Source: Scheffersomyces stipitis CBS 6054 (Eukaryota > Ascomycota > Pichiomycetes > Serinales > Debaryomycetaceae). From it: a DNA stretch of 64,000 nt. The stretch is taken from assembly GCF_000209165.1 (NCBI RefSeq), contig NC_009068.1:62001-126000 (forward strand), in the 5' to 3' direction. Positions 20,511 to 32,280 of this stretch are shown piece by piece. The notes beneath the pieces are model-generated. The model saw nothing but the letters and a program-made list of their open reading frames with translations. It did not search any database and was not told the DNA's origin. A program made the position numbers and the translations under genes. The stretch's first letter is position 1. Each line of letters begins with the position of its first letter.

Positions 20511-21476
20511 ATGACAGAAAGATTCGTTATCAAACTTACCCACGGTTCCAGAAGTTTCACCACCTTCTCGAACTACAGCGAACAAGATGTTTTCAAAGGT
20601 GCCGGAACCAAATGGACAAGAGTGATCTTTCTCTTGCATGGGTTTCCTGATGAAAATTCGTCCTATGATGAAGCCTGGCCGCATTTAGCACAAGGGTTTC
20701 CTAATGAAAAGGGTCTTTTGTTGCTAGCACCATTATTGAGAGGCTACGAAGAGCTGAGTTTGGGGCCAGACGAATATAGTACTCATGATGTCGCTGGAGA
20801 CGTCGGTGCCTGGATCAAGCAGATTAACCCCAGCAACAAGGTTCCAGTTCACATTTTGGGCCACGATTGGGGTGCTATAACTGCCTTCAAAACTGCTTCA
20901 AGGTTTCCAGAGTTGGTTACTTCAATTGTGACTTTGGCAATTCCTTATTTGACCAATGTGGTTCCCTGGAAGTTGGCTTGGAATGTTCCTGAACAGTTGT
21001 ACTATTCGTCGTATATGGTGACGATGCAGTTATCGTTCTTGTACAGATCCAGATTCGAACAAACAGGCAGAGATTCGTACTTAGATTCGCTCTGGAAGTA
21101 CTGGTCTCCTACCTGGAAGTATACCGAAAAAGATATTAGTAAGACCAGAGCCAGATTGAGTGATCACAGAATCATGGATGCTACCACAGCCTATTACAGA
21201 GCCATCTTCAACCCGATTAACCTTATTAACGGCAAGTCTAAATGGCCCGTTGACTTCAGCCAAGTTCCCACATATTTTATAGGTGGAGCCCAAGACGGTT
21301 GTATGACCAGCAAGTTGTATGAATGGGAAAGAGAGTTGTTGAAGGACGAACCCAATGTCAAGACCACTATTTTGCCCAACCTGGGCCATTTCTTACATCG
21401 AGAAGAACCCCAAAAAGTTGCTGAGTTAGCGATTGAGTTCTTCGAAAAGTACTCTTCCAAGGCTACCAGTAGTTAG
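20511..21476 (+). CDS. Epoxide-hydrolase-like alpha/beta hydrolase
   Basis: Probably opens epoxides or acts on a related small substrate in the cytosol; S. cerevisiae YNR064C is the nearest type I can name. The 321 aa have the alpha/beta-hydrolase features of this subfamily: oxyanion motif HGFPDE at 43-48, nucleophile elbow GHDWGA with Asp119, an acid Asp262 in GGAQDG, and the catalytic His293 in GHFLHREEP. A lid domain (about 150-245) has tyrosines (AYYRAIF, 227-233) that could activate the epoxide ring. There is no signal peptide or PTS1 ending (TSS). The substrate cannot be told from sequence. Confidence 0.85.
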   Translation: MTERFVIKLTHGSRSFTTFSNYSEQDVFKGAGTKWTRVIFLLHGFPDENSSYDEAWPHLAQGFPNEKGLLLLAPLLRGYEELSLGPDEYSTHDVAGDVGAWIKQINPSNKVPVHILGHDWGAITAFKTASRFPELVTSIVTLAIPYLTNVVPWKLAWNVPEQLYYSSYMVTMQLSFLYRSRFEQTGRDSYLDSLWKYWSPTWKYTEKDISKTRARLSDHRIMDATTAYYRAIFNPINLINGKSKWPVDFSQVPTYFIGGAQDGCMTSKLYEWERELLKDEPNVKTTILPNLGHFLHREEPQKVAELAIEFFEKYSSKATSS

Positions 21477-21528
21477 TTTAAAATACTTTATTAGATCTAT
21501 AAGTATGTAAAGCTTGTGAACATATAAA

Positions 21529-23238
21529 CTATTCATCATCGTCGTCCTCTTCCACTTCTTCAGCTAGAGTGTCTTGCAGTTCAGTTTCAATAAACTTCGA
21601 TATGTCATTTTCATCGTTCTCTCCATTGGCATATACTATACTTTCGTTGTCATTGTCATCCTCGATATCATCGTTGGTTTCTATGTTCAAAGTGGAGATT
21701 CTGCTTCTCAATTCAGATTGCGATTTCAACAATTGCAACCTTCCTTGCAAGGCAAGTAAATGAGGCAACAACTTGATGCCGTTATTCAATCCAGACTGCA
21801 AGTTTTTCAAGTTTTCGGACTGCAGTGATTCCTTAGCGATGGCTCCACCATATCCAAGCAACAATAGCTTCAACCATTTGGACAATGGTGTGTTCTTTGA
21901 AGGATCTTTGGCAACTTCAGAACTTATCAACTCGAATACACGGAGTAACAAATCTGTCGATTCAGTAGAGAGCATCTTTAAAACTTGTTTTATATTGTTT
22001 TCGTTATCGTTGGTAGAACAGACAAAGATAACCTCTGAAGAATTGACTTCTTCAGTTGTCAAGAGCCCGGTTAACGTTTGATGCAATTCTTGTGCAGATA
22101 GGTTATCCACGGTTACCTCTTTGGGGATATGGACAGCAATTTCAGAATGCCCATTGACAATAGCATTCTGGGAGCGTTCGTGATATTCTATTGGGATCTC
22201 AACAAGTCCTTCAAAGGAAATATCCGATGCAATTCTGATAAATCTTGGCTCGAGCAAATCGTACCACACACCAATAAGTTGGTTTTCATCCTGGTCATAG
22301 ACGACAGCAGATAACGGTATTCCAGCACTTGAAGTTTTGATAATGCTTGCAGCAGACACATCTGTCACCGTTGTATTATAATCTATGTTGTATACTTCAA
22401 CATTGGTAGTTGTAAAAGCGAAGATTTGTTCTTGTGATGCTGTTGAGACAACCAGGAAGTTGAGGATTTCTGAATTGGCTCTTAATGAAATAATGTCCTC
22501 GACATTGGAGATATTGAATACCTGCAATTCGTTCGAGTTCTTCCTCAATGCAATAATTCTTTCTGGATGCGTTTGAGATTGTCTGATGACTTTGTATGCA
22601 TTGGTAGAGTGACTGGGGTTGCCGAATTCGACTACAACTTGATTCTTTGACTTCGCTACATCCACGACTTCCAAGGAACCAGTCGATTCAACAACAACTG
22701 GGACAGATCTGGCTGTGATCTTACTTCCTTTGTACTTGATACCTTTAGCGATGCCAATCTTGCGGTTGAATTTCGTTTCTTTGATCACTTTGTTCTCCAC
22801 GACGGAGAATTCCACAAATTTTTCTTCTTCTCCGCTGTATGCCCAGATACTTTCTCCATCATTCAGACCAACTAGATTGGTGAATTTTGATCCATGAGCG
22901 ATTCGGTTGACGATCTTATCGACTCCTGGACTGAAGAAAATAAAGTCTCCAGATATCAAAAGTACAACTAACTTGGCTTCTGATGTTTCAAAATTGCTCA
23001 TTTCCTTATCATCTTTCGCTCTCTTTTTTCCTCTCTTAGCTGGAGCATCGATCCACATAGCATCTACTACAGTATCTTCGGCTTCAAGCTCGATCTTGAC
23101 AACTTGGTTGGTTTTGATTTCCCCCAAAGAGGTATCTTTCTCGATTGGGAAGATCAGAACCTCGTTTCTGCCATTCTTCGAGACTATACTTGCAAAATAC
23201 AGGCTTGTACTATCTACATGGTTCGTGATACCTGTCAT
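21529..23238 (-). CDS. UTP9: U3 snoRNP/t-UTP subunit, probably Utp9
   Basis: A member of the t-UTP (UtpA) complex that binds nascent pre-rRNA first and couples rDNA transcription to small-subunit processome assembly. The 569 aa match Utp9 (575 aa in S. cerevisiae). The N-terminal about 400 residues are degenerate beta-propeller sequence with a nuclear signal PAKRGKKRAKDD (about 66-77). A helical C-terminal Utp12-type domain (about 390-520) contains SKWLKLLLLGYGGAIA and LLPHLLALQGRLQLLKSQ, followed by a strongly acidic tail. The gene converges on the hydrolase, with 52 bp between stop codons. Confusion with another t-UTP such as Utp8 is possible but the C-terminal pattern fits Utp9. Confidence 0.8.
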   Translation of the reverse strand: MTGITNHVDSTSLYFASIVSKNGRNEVLIFPIEKDTSLGEIKTNQVVKIELEAEDTVVDAMWIDAPAKRGKKRAKDDKEMSNFETSEAKLVVLLISGDFIFFSPGVDKIVNRIAHGSKFTNLVGLNDGESIWAYSGEEEKFVEFSVVENKVIKETKFNRKIGIAKGIKYKGSKITARSVPVVVESTGSLEVVDVAKSKNQVVVEFGNPSHSTNAYKVIRQSQTHPERIIALRKNSNELQVFNISNVEDIISLRANSEILNFLVVSTASQEQIFAFTTTNVEVYNIDYNTTVTDVSAASIIKTSSAGIPLSAVVYDQDENQLIGVWYDLLEPRFIRIASDISFEGLVEIPIEYHERSQNAIVNGHSEIAVHIPKEVTVDNLSAQELHQTLTGLLTTEEVNSSEVIFVCSTNDNENNIKQVLKMLSTESTDLLLRVFELISSEVAKDPSKNTPLSKWLKLLLLGYGGAIAKESLQSENLKNLQSGLNNGIKLLPHLLALQGRLQLLKSQSELRSRISTLNIETNDDIEDDNDNESIVYANGENDENDISKFIETELQDTLAEEVEEDDDDE

Positions 23239-23768
23239 TTTGCTTTTGCTGGCTATTTTCTGGTAGATCTTAGAGATTTCAGACTGTTCTTAAATTTTAT
23301 TTTAATTATTTCTGCTCTTCGCAGCTCTTCGCACTGAAAAAAATCTGCGGCAAGGATTTTTATTGTAGAGACTTTGGAGACTTACCCATACCGAAAGTGA
23401 ACCTGTTAGCCTCAATTTGGCTGGTTTGACTTTGCTGGTGGCTATATAGAATAGTTTATAGAGTTACTTGAGTAGTGATCGTTTTCAAGTATTTAAAGGA
23501 GAAAAATCAATTAAAAGTTCTGTAATATTGAGGTGACAAGTACGTAGAGTTTTAAGTATGCGACTTCGCTATGCGAATCAGCACCTATATTGTCTTCAGC
23601 GGCCCATTATTACCAGAAAGTAGATATTGCACCTCCTCTCACCTTGAAGTACTACTTATATCTACAACTATTATCCAACAATAAAAAGTTGTTAATTCTA
23701 ACGAAGTGGATCTATAGGCTATGAACCATTTGATAAGCAGCTGTCTATGAAATAAATAGAAGTGCCAT
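23239..23768. other. Intergenic: UTP9 promoter and SGM1 3' end
   Basis: About 530 bp. AT-rich near UTP9 with an A-rich stretch (TGAAAAAAAT) that might act as a weak RRPE; no clear PAC. No gene seen. Confidence 0.5.
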
Positions 23769-26480
23769 TCAATGCATACTTTGTTTGCTCTCTTGGAGTT
23801 CGATCATCTGCTGCACTTGCAACTTGCAGAGTTCCTTCAAGTCGAACACATCCGCCTTCAATTCCTCGACCTGCTCGGATTTTTCTCCTATCAACTCTAA
23901 CATTGTCTGCTCCTTGATCTTCTTCTCTTCAATACCTTCCTGAAGTGTCTCTATTTGCTTCTTGAGATTTCCAAACTCTTCAACATTCTTCAAGTTTTCT
24001 ATCAACTCCTGCTCTAAAATCTCCTTGTCGTTGTTCAATTGGTTATTCTCCTCTCTTAACGTGTTCAATTCGATTTCCAACCTTCGTATGTTGGAACTCA
24101 TTTTATTAATAAGCTGAATGTTTCCATTTCCATTGTTGGTTGTGGCTGGGAATGTTCCAGAAATGCTGCCTGGCCCAAGATTGCTGGCCGAGGAGTTTAG
24201 TATATTGCTTGAGTACTTGGAAATTGAATAATCTTCAGGAACATTGTCAAAACTCTCTTCGCCAGTTTCAGTTAAATTGGTGACAGAATTATTGTGCGAT
24301 GTATGGAAGAAACCTGAGAATTCCTTCGATATGGCGGGGGTTTGCGACGATTCCCCAAATCTGATATCATGCCAGCTATGAGGATTGTAGCTCAGAGGAG
24401 TATCAATTATGCTACTACTAGAATTGGCTCTGAAAGGAACACGACTACCCGAAATATTGAGTCCTAATTCTTTCCCATCAGCACTCCGCTCGGATGCCAA
24501 ATCTTCTTCCAGGATCGAATGCAATTTTGTTATCGTTTCGTTCAAAGTCTTGACCTTCGCGTCCAAGTTGGCTCTGTCGGTATTGAAGACGGTTTTGAGC
24601 TTTTCGAGTTTTTCTTGAAGTTCCCCGTAGTCACTTTCCTTAACTTGAATCGTAAACTTAAGCTCTTCATTCTCTTTGGATAGAATTTGCTGTTTTTCAA
24701 ATAATGTTGCTAACTCTTCAGTCTTTGACACTAACGACGAATTTAATTTCTTCAACTCGTGGGATAACTTTTGATTACTCTTCTTCAAGGAATCAACAGT
24801 TGAAGTCATACTATCCACTTTGGTTAGCAAATTGGATTCAATAACCTTCCAGTTTTCCTGAGACGAAAGGAATTGGTTCTGCAAAATGTGATGGGTGTCT
24901 GATAGTTTAACATAGTCTTCATAGTAAACCAGTTTAGCTTCGGAGTCGTTGGCTACATTGGTATCGCCAGAAACTGTGCCTCGGCTCGAGCCGTTTGCAT
25001 GAGCAGAGCCAGGGATACTCTCATTCTCCAATCTCAACAATTCTATCTTATTCTCCAAGCGAGAGATCTCCGATTGGTTCTCCAGTTTCAAAGATGATAT
25101 ATCTCTCTTCAAGTCGTTTATAATTGAATCTTTGGAATCCAACTGTAGTTGATTCTGTCTCTTTAACATGTCGAATTGAATTCTCACTTCACTCAATTCT
25201 TTCAGAGCCTGCTTACGGGCTGCGAGCTCCTCCTCAAAAATCTTTTGCTGCTCCTTGTATTTTCCTTGCCAGTTTTGCTGAAGTTCCTTCTCTAAAGTTG
25301 AAGCAGTTTCGCTGAGTTTGTGCGATAAATTGTTGTAGCTATCAATCAATTGTTGTACTCCCTTGAACTTGTGAATCTTGAGAAAGTCTTCCAACTCTCC
25401 CAATCTTAATGAAGACTCCTCATTTTTGCTAGAGTAATCATGCAAATTCTCTTCCAAGTCGCTGTTAATTGCCTTCAACTTTTTTATGGAATCGTTTAGT
25501 TTCAATTCCTTGACCGATAAAGCTTCACCTTCCTTCATCAATTGCTTTATAGTTTCATCTTTTGCAGCTATCTTATTCAACAAATCTCTCTTTTCGTCAT
25601 CAACAGCTGGCATGCCGTAAGACTTCGATTTCTGCTCTGCTGTCTTCAATTGTTCGCTCAAAAGCGAATTTTTCAATTGTAAATCTGCCAATTGCTGCTT
25701 CAAGTCCAGGATTTCATTTTCTGGTTTGGAAGCTTCTATAACTTTGGGTTCTACTATTTTTTCTTCAAGTTTGTTGAAAGTAGACTCAACAGCTTTGGGA
25801 TGTACAATTGGTTCCGTCTCATTGCTAGTAATGGGTGATAATGCTAATGGTGTATGAGAGACTGTAGAAACCGCAGAGCTATCATGAACAGGACTAGTTG
25901 CAGATGAAGGCTTGGTCTTCTTGGCCTTACCCTTGGCAGCGAGAGCCAATCTCTCCTGAAGGGTTAATCTCTTTTTGGGCTTGGGAGGTGAAGTAGTTGG
26001 AGTTATAGAAGAAGACTCGCTCTTAATTTCATTAGCTCCTCTATTTTCGTCAGCTATTGCTGAGTCTTCATTTTCTTCTTTTGCTTCAGATTCATCTTTC
26101 TTGAATTTATCAACTTCTTGAGTTTTTGATTCTTCTGAAGTTTCATTAGACTCCGCAACGTATCTAGCATCTACGGTACTTCCACCTTCTTTACTATCCT
26201 CAGTTTCATTACTGTCCACTACAATCCCGTTTCCAGGCGAGTCTTCCACTTCTCCATTAGAATTCTGCTCACAATTGGTTTCAGGATTGCCAACTTCTGG
26301 ATCAGGTGCTGCCTCATCAATCTCACTATCGTTAGATTGACCTGGCTGTTCAATTGGGTTTTCTACAATTTCACCATTTTTGTCAGGATTTGATGCTTGA
26401 GAGGTCTCTGTTTCTCGAAAACTGTTCCTCCTCGGTGTCTGCTTGCTCTTGGCGGCCTTTCCTTTGCTCTTCTTGGTCAT
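23769..26480 (-). CDS. SGM1: Golgin Sgm1 (TMF/ARA160 homologue)
   Basis: A peripheral Golgi coiled-coil tether that binds the Rab Ypt6. The 903 aa protein starts with a Lys-rich patch, then an acidic disordered region (about 20-160). The short conserved block KKRLTLQERLALAAKGKAKK follows (about 165-185), which TMF-family golgins share. A long coiled coil spans about 245-640, a Ser/Asn-rich break about 650-790, and a C-terminal TMF-type Rab-binding coiled coil about 795-900 with LELIGEKSEQVEELKADVFD, closely matching the family ending. It is longer than S. cerevisiae Sgm1 (707 aa). The name rests on the two conserved blocks. Confidence 0.85.
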   Translation of the reverse strand: MTKKSKGKAAKSKQTPRRNSFRETETSQASNPDKNGEIVENPIEQPGQSNDSEIDEAAPDPEVGNPETNCEQNSNGEVEDSPGNGIVVDSNETEDSKEGGSTVDARYVAESNETSEESKTQEVDKFKKDESEAKEENEDSAIADENRGANEIKSESSSITPTTSPPKPKKRLTLQERLALAAKGKAKKTKPSSATSPVHDSSAVSTVSHTPLALSPITSNETEPIVHPKAVESTFNKLEEKIVEPKVIEASKPENEILDLKQQLADLQLKNSLLSEQLKTAEQKSKSYGMPAVDDEKRDLLNKIAAKDETIKQLMKEGEALSVKELKLNDSIKKLKAINSDLEENLHDYSSKNEESSLRLGELEDFLKIHKFKGVQQLIDSYNNLSHKLSETASTLEKELQQNWQGKYKEQQKIFEEELAARKQALKELSEVRIQFDMLKRQNQLQLDSKDSIINDLKRDISSLKLENQSEISRLENKIELLRLENESIPGSAHANGSSRGTVSGDTNVANDSEAKLVYYEDYVKLSDTHHILQNQFLSSQENWKVIESNLLTKVDSMTSTVDSLKKSNQKLSHELKKLNSSLVSKTEELATLFEKQQILSKENEELKFTIQVKESDYGELQEKLEKLKTVFNTDRANLDAKVKTLNETITKLHSILEEDLASERSADGKELGLNISGSRVPFRANSSSSIIDTPLSYNPHSWHDIRFGESSQTPAISKEFSGFFHTSHNNSVTNLTETGEESFDNVPEDYSISKYSSNILNSSASNLGPGSISGTFPATTNNGNGNIQLINKMSSNIRRLEIELNTLREENNQLNNDKEILEQELIENLKNVEEFGNLKKQIETLQEGIEEKKIKEQTMLELIGEKSEQVEELKADVFDLKELCKLQVQQMIELQESKQSMH

Positions 26481-27462
26481 GTGCCGTCAGAATCTTAACT
26501 TGGTTGCTTCTCCTTGTCGAAAGTAGTGGATCAACTCAACCATTTTTGTATTTTGTATATTGACTGAATCGACTATCTGTAGGAATTTGAATATGAGCGC
26601 GCACACCAGAACAGAAGATGGAAATATACTCAGGATCTTAAGTGAAATGGTAGCGCTGCTTCTTTTATCCCAAAAGGCTGGTAGGTGAATGTTTTTCGGT
26701 TTTATCATTGTTGGAGAACAAAGACCGAAGAATAGAAGTTCCAACTGTATATGAGATTATTTGAATTGGCGGTTGTGGATTTTTGTGGCTGGACGCTGGT
26801 TGAGCTGCAACGTACGGCTTGCATGAACCAACCACTTCTTCTCTTGCGTCTTCTTGTAAATGTACAAAAGAGTCTGCGAAATACCCCCATAAGCTGATTC
26901 TCTTTGAACGGATACATTAATTGACTGGTAAATAAGAAAATATATATTCAGAGTCTGGTTGCCCTCTTGCTGTTATTTTTATAGTAAGAGCATCACAGTA
27001 AGCAGAGGTAAGCTCCAAATTATTTGTGTATGTGTACAAAATGCAGCTGAGTGCTTAAGCGAAAATCGTTTTCGACTGCAACTTTAAATAGCCTAGAGCT
27101 ATTTTTTTAGCTAATTTGTATTAATAGATAGTCAACTTAGATTAAAAAGAGTAGCTACAATGGGATCTAAACTTTTCTTAAACTGTGGGGGATGACGTGC
27201 ATTAAAAGATCAGAACTTTTGGTTTTATCAAGAAACGTCAAAAAATGCCTTAAAAGCGAAAGAATGTTGCTCGTCAGCAGAAGGTCCATGTAAGGAGCAA
27301 ACACTGCGAGAGTTGCGGTAGCACGACGGGCAAAATTTTGATAAAGAATGTATCTATTCGTATCTATCATAAAAGTCAAATAAATAAGTAAGGATAGGAT
27401 CATGGTCAATCCTTTTTCCAGCCTTACAATGTACACCTAGAACAAGCAATCGCAGCCGCTGT
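26481..27462. other. Intergenic: SGM1 promoter and 3' region of the Con7-like gene
   Basis: About 980 bp. The frames at 26487-26744, 26705-26917 and 27167-27436 have no domains and are not called. AT-rich stretches near 26920-27130. Confidence 0.5.
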
Positions 27463-28920
27463 TCATCTCTTCAACGGTGGGCTTGTGCCAGTGGAAGATT
27501 CCAGTGCAGACTTCATTTGAGGGTCAGAATGCTGGCCGGGGTCATGCTGAACTTGGTGTTGCTGGAGGATGCTGGAGGTTTGCGTAGATTGTGCTGTCTG
27601 TTGATATGACTGTTGCAGAGTCAGGCCTTGCATTTGTGTGTATGGATACGATGTTTGTTGCGGCCAGCCCATTGGCGGTCGCTGCTGTGAAATTGGAGGA
27701 GGAATATGTTGCGGATAGCCCTGCTGGTAGTACATATACGTAGGTGCTGGTATCGATCCTGGCGGTGCTACGGTATTGGCATGTACCTCCATTTGTTGCT
27801 GTGGAGCTGCTACTTGCTGGTTGCTTCTAACCTGAGGATTGTAGCCGTACCAGTAGTTACCCTGTGTGTAATCTGACGGAGAGTGTTGCTGAAGGTGTGA
27901 CGGATAGTTACTTGCGTCGTAGGGCCCCTGTTGGGTATTGTTGCTGGTTCCATCTTCCGACAATTGGTTGTGTTGAAAATCCGCCTTAGACTTTCTATGA
28001 CCGTGCTTTTTGGTCACGATATGGGTGTTCAAATGGTTGAGCGACCCATAACTTTTGACGCATCCAGGATACGAACAGTTGTACTTGCGGACAATCTGGT
28101 TGTATCTCCTTCTGAAACGCCTTCCTCTCTTGCTCTCGTGCAACGGATCGAGGTCCAGAGCCAGGTGCGATTGGTGATGAAGAGGATTGTACAGCAATTG
28201 ATGCATTTGGTTTCCTCCACTAATCATCTGCTGAGGAACCAGATTAGTTGCAGCATGTGACGGATACATCGGCTGGTTACCTGGCTGAACCAAGTGGCCA
28301 TAGCCTAATGCTACATTTTGGCCATACTGACTCTGGACCAGGGAAGCGTTGGAGCCTGTCGTCTGCTGAAGGTTGACCAAATGGGCAGCTTCAGCTACTC
28401 CCGGAGGCTGCTGGTACGCTATATTATCACCATAAGGTCCGACCAGCGTTCTCTGTTGTGTTTGTTGAGGCGAGTCTGTGAAAGAAGTCGCAGCCAACTT
28501 GTTGTCGATAGATGAAACAGACCTCAGGTGGTGATTGAAATATTGATTACGTTGGTAAGGAAGGTATTTGGGCGAAAGATCTTGTTGCTGTTGCTGTTGC
28601 TGTTGACTTGTTGACATATCTTTCGGTACTCCGGGAACGGAACCGATGGAAGGCAACTTGGGGTTGGTACCATAGGCTTGATTGGGGTTTTGAACCTGGA
28701 CCTTTCCATGGATGTTTAGTATCAGGTTTATCGACAAATTCTTGTAATTCTTGGGAGAACCGTCGGCGTCAAGGCCCTCATCGGCAACCAACACCGGGTC
28801 AGTCACATCATCCTTTAACTTTTGTGCTGCTTGTCCGTCTAGCAAAGACTTGGCCGTGCCATCCTCTAACTGAGCGGAAAGGGCTTTAGGCATTCCAATA
28901 TTATTTTGTTCGGAGGACAT
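27463..28920 (-). CDS. Con7-like single C2H2 zinc-finger transcription factor
   Basis: Probably a DNA-binding regulator. The 485 aa protein is Gln/Pro/Tyr/His-rich, like a transactivator, with a polyglutamine tract at about 105-113. It has one zinc finger, C-x4-C-x12-H-x5-H, at about 281-303, containing KSYGSLNHLNTH. A basic helix RRFRRRYNQIVRKY lies directly before it. The finger and flanks closely resemble the Con7 family of filamentous fungi (KAYGTLNHLNAH, preceded by RRRYEEIE and followed by a basic -ADF/-EEF block), which controls appendage and morphogenesis genes there. I know of no clear S. cerevisiae counterpart. The 5.3 kb gene-free region upstream hints at complex regulation. Confidence 0.85.
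   Translation of the reverse strand: MSSEQNNIGMPKALSAQLEDGTAKSLLDGQAAQKLKDDVTDPVLVADEGLDADGSPKNYKNLSINLILNIHGKVQVQNPNQAYGTNPKLPSIGSVPGVPKDMSTSQQQQQQQQDLSPKYLPYQRNQYFNHHLRSVSSIDNKLAATSFTDSPQQTQQRTLVGPYGDNIAYQQPPGVAEAAHLVNLQQTTGSNASLVQSQYGQNVALGYGHLVQPGNQPMYPSHAATNLVPQQMISGGNQMHQLLYNPLHHQSHLALDLDPLHESKRGRRFRRRYNQIVRKYNCSYPGCVKSYGSLNHLNTHIVTKKHGHRKSKADFQHNQLSEDGTSNNTQQGPYDASNYPSHLQQHSPSDYTQGNYWYGYNPQVRSNQQVAAPQQQMEVHANTVAPPGSIPAPTYMYYQQGYPQHIPPPISQQRPPMGWPQQTSYPYTQMQGLTLQQSYQQTAQSTQTSSILQQHQVQHDPGQHSDPQMKSALESSTGTSPPLKR
28581..28610 (-). repeat. CAG/CAA repeat coding for polyglutamine
   Basis: A run of CTT/GCT/GTT-phase triplets on the plus strand codes for about nine Gln in the Con7-like protein. 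Such tracts vary in length between strains. Confidence 0.8.
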
Positions 28921-31900
28921 TGTGATGGATACTAATACAGATGATTTGGTAGAAATAATACAAAACGAAAGTAATACAGGTGGGGAAACAAGTACTAGAA
29001 CTAAATGGGGGATAAATGGTTACTCTTGGTGTTAAGGAACGTTACAGCTGAAATACAAATAATTGGAAATGATCTTGAAATCTGATGCTGGTGAAAGCTT
29101 GTATGGTTCAGGAGAACTCACAAGTATTCTGGATCAATAGCTCTGCTTTACAGACGTACGTAAACCTCGAAAAACTTGAGCAACCTTTTCGGTAACGTTG
29201 GGATATGTTGAGGCTACGAGAAAAAGGATATGCAATGAACTGGACCTCTAAAGTCAAACGTGACGAGGAAAAAGAATACCAATATCAAGGGCACAGGTGC
29301 TGGACTCTGTAGGAAAAAAGCTCGTGTGTTGTGCTAGCTTGAATCGCTAGGTTGGTAACGTTGTAGTTAACAGGCTGTGGAAATGTACAAATGAAATTCT
29401 CAGGCCCCTTCTAACTGGATTTTGATATCAACGAAAAACTAGTCAACTGTTATTGATGGGGAAGAAAGTGAAGTTGTTGTTTTAAACAGTTTGGCACAAT
29501 TATTTCAAGGAGTACACTTGAGCAATATTACTGAAACTATGGAATTTGGCTATGGAATTTACGCCCTGGTGCGATTCACTATTTTGTCCTTGGAATCTTC
29601 AAATATGCTCCGACTCCGTCTACTGTCAGAAGCCGCTGGATATCCTTCGCTGATTTCAAGCAATTGCTTTTGGAAAGTGGATAACAGGCTGCTTCGTTGT
29701 GGTTAGTAATGGCAGTGCTGTCTGTTTACCAAAACTAGTCCCGAAGACCATATATATAAAAATTTGAGTCTAATTTGATAATTATAAATAACCTAAAAAA
29801 AAATACTCAAAATCGGGTGAGAGAAGGTTTTTTTATGGTTGTATATTTTTTAGTAGAATAGGAATTGCTAAAAAATAATCTTAGAAGGACGCACCTCCAT
29901 TAACAGGAAGTCACCTATTGAAATACAGATACATATACCAAGAACAGCGGGTTTGAGAATGGAACAAAAAATTAAATAGAGAAAATAAAAACGAGTCAAA
30001 AAAATCGTTTTCCTTTGTTACACCTTGGCTCTGTGTTATCTCACGTCGGCGTTCTAATCCTCTGATTCGGCGCGTAACGCTCGAAATTTCTCTCTGCTCA
30101 GTGCTCATGCCTCAACGAACACATAATGCGTGTAGATCTGTGCCAGTTGCCGTGGTCTAGGTTGTGGGCAGGTGTAAAGCACACTTTGCCCTTACGAGTG
30201 TAGTCTTTCAAAATAACCGTATCTGGCCGGTTAAACTTTGGAGAAGTGCAAACTCGATAGTTTAGCATCGAGATATTTTTACTGGACGTCGGCAAAAATA
30301 GCCCTATCGTATAAGTAACGTTTGGGCTTAACAACCGTCTATATAACTGCCAATGCGGAAATATAATAATGAAGTTACTGGCGAGTGTGGTAAAAAGAGG
30401 TGGGGAACAAGTGATTTTCTTGTGACAACAATACTAAGTTACATTCTCATTAGATAATTTCTTTACGTGTGATTTGTGAAGCCGAATCCAACATGACTGA
30501 AAACTACTACATCTTGTCATTGTAAGCACACACAGAATGTGTGATCATATTGTGGTACAGTGTAACCGACGAAGGTTGTGTTGGCTTGGATCAGCAGACC
30601 GTTTTTTTTTTCGAAGTCATATCTCCAGGATTCCAAGGACTTTTCGTTCATGTAGAACAATGCGAGTCAATGGATCCTACAGCAACATTCACCCACATAA
30701 TAGTGAGATCGGTTTTGTTGAAGAAACAGAAAATCTGGCAAAGATTCCGCCAGGATCCACTGCGAACAAAGGTTTACATTTAAATAAAGGCTGAGGTCAT
30801 CTTATTGTATGGGTCTATTTCCTTGTTCCTGTATTTCCGTTGTTCCTGATGAAACTAGCGTGGTTAAACATGCAGTGCTTGTTTCGCCAACGAAACAGAC
30901 GAAAATGATCGCACGATGTGGGAACGACTCCTATTAGTGGTAATATCCACTGCGGTTTTCACTTTAAGCTCAGCCAGTGGAAACTGGCGAGGTGGCTCGG
31001 TTTGGCTCGCTGGCCGGCAGCATGGCCGAGATAAAAAATACTGGCTGTCTCAGTCTTTACGTGAACTGTCTCCCTTCACCTCCAATATGTTTGACTGTGA
31101 CAGCAATGACACAGGGAAAGAAGGGCTTCAACTCAGGCTCGACATACATTGTCTAGTCATACACATGCTGAAATTGGCTACAGATACTAGCGCAAAAATA
31201 AGGCGTTGACATGAAGCACAATTCCAAGGGTTGATAACTAGATTTTGCCACAGGCACCGCGAGCTGACTGTGCTGGCCACCTGCTACCTCGACATTGTCA
31301 TCCACTTCGTCTGCTGTGTTGGCATTTGTTCATGAGCATAGTTAATGCGAGGTAATGCCGAACGACAATGCATCCTATTCTGTGCATGTGCAACAACTGA
31401 CAAAAGATCTGTCAACTCAGAAAGTTGGTCCTCCATACAGCCGCTATTGTTACTTTATCATGGCGCTGTAGTTCTTACATTCCACTTGCCATTATAGAGT
31501 TTAGCTTTGGTGATGACGAAGAATCCGGACTAATTTGAAGGATGCACGACACACATCAAGGTTTAGCCAACAAACACGAACACCTTTGGTGTCAAAAAAA
31601 TACCAAAGCTGTACAGAAAGCGTTGGTGATCGTAGCCGAACTTTGATGACCATCGTTTGTTTAAGGTTTCACAGACAAAAATTCACCGTGCAAAAAAGAA
31701 AAGCCATATCGGCCAGAGGGCCTCACGGTTTAATACATCAAACAGCACCCTGTCCAGCCCTCATTATAAACAGTCTATTTTTTAGAGAGCATTTGGCAAG
31801 TTTAGCACGAGATTTTCACTCATAAGCAAAAACTTTAAACCTTAATAGAGGCAGGACGAAATTTCGGAATCGTAAACGCTAGTTCTAGGACAATCTACTG

Positions 31901-32280
31901 TACATCTGCATACTCTTCGTTATTTTTCTGCAATTGTCGCTATAGTAAGATCATGAGTGCTGTCATCGGCAGATGAGGTGCGTGCGACTAGCAGAATTTC
32001 ACAGGGTGACCTTGCATGTTGCACTAAGTACCTGTCTAAACAGGATTGATTTTACTTGGATTATTTCCTGCGAACTATTGGGCAGCCAAACCGTTTATGC
32101 TCGAAATACCTCGTGTGTTGACCCCTCAGGCATATTTCCAAGGTGGGTTTCGCCAGTGATGCTACATTGAATGATTGGGTGGCAGAAGTCCGAGGTTCTG
32201 GAGCACTGGCACAAGTTACGAAAGAATGATTTCTGGTAACTGGAAAATAGGCTAAAAGTCTAAACACATTTACTAAGTTA

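Noticed and set aside
30537..30794. 85-codon frame in the gene desert
   Set aside because: Overlaps another equally long frame of different phase and has no motif; probably chance.
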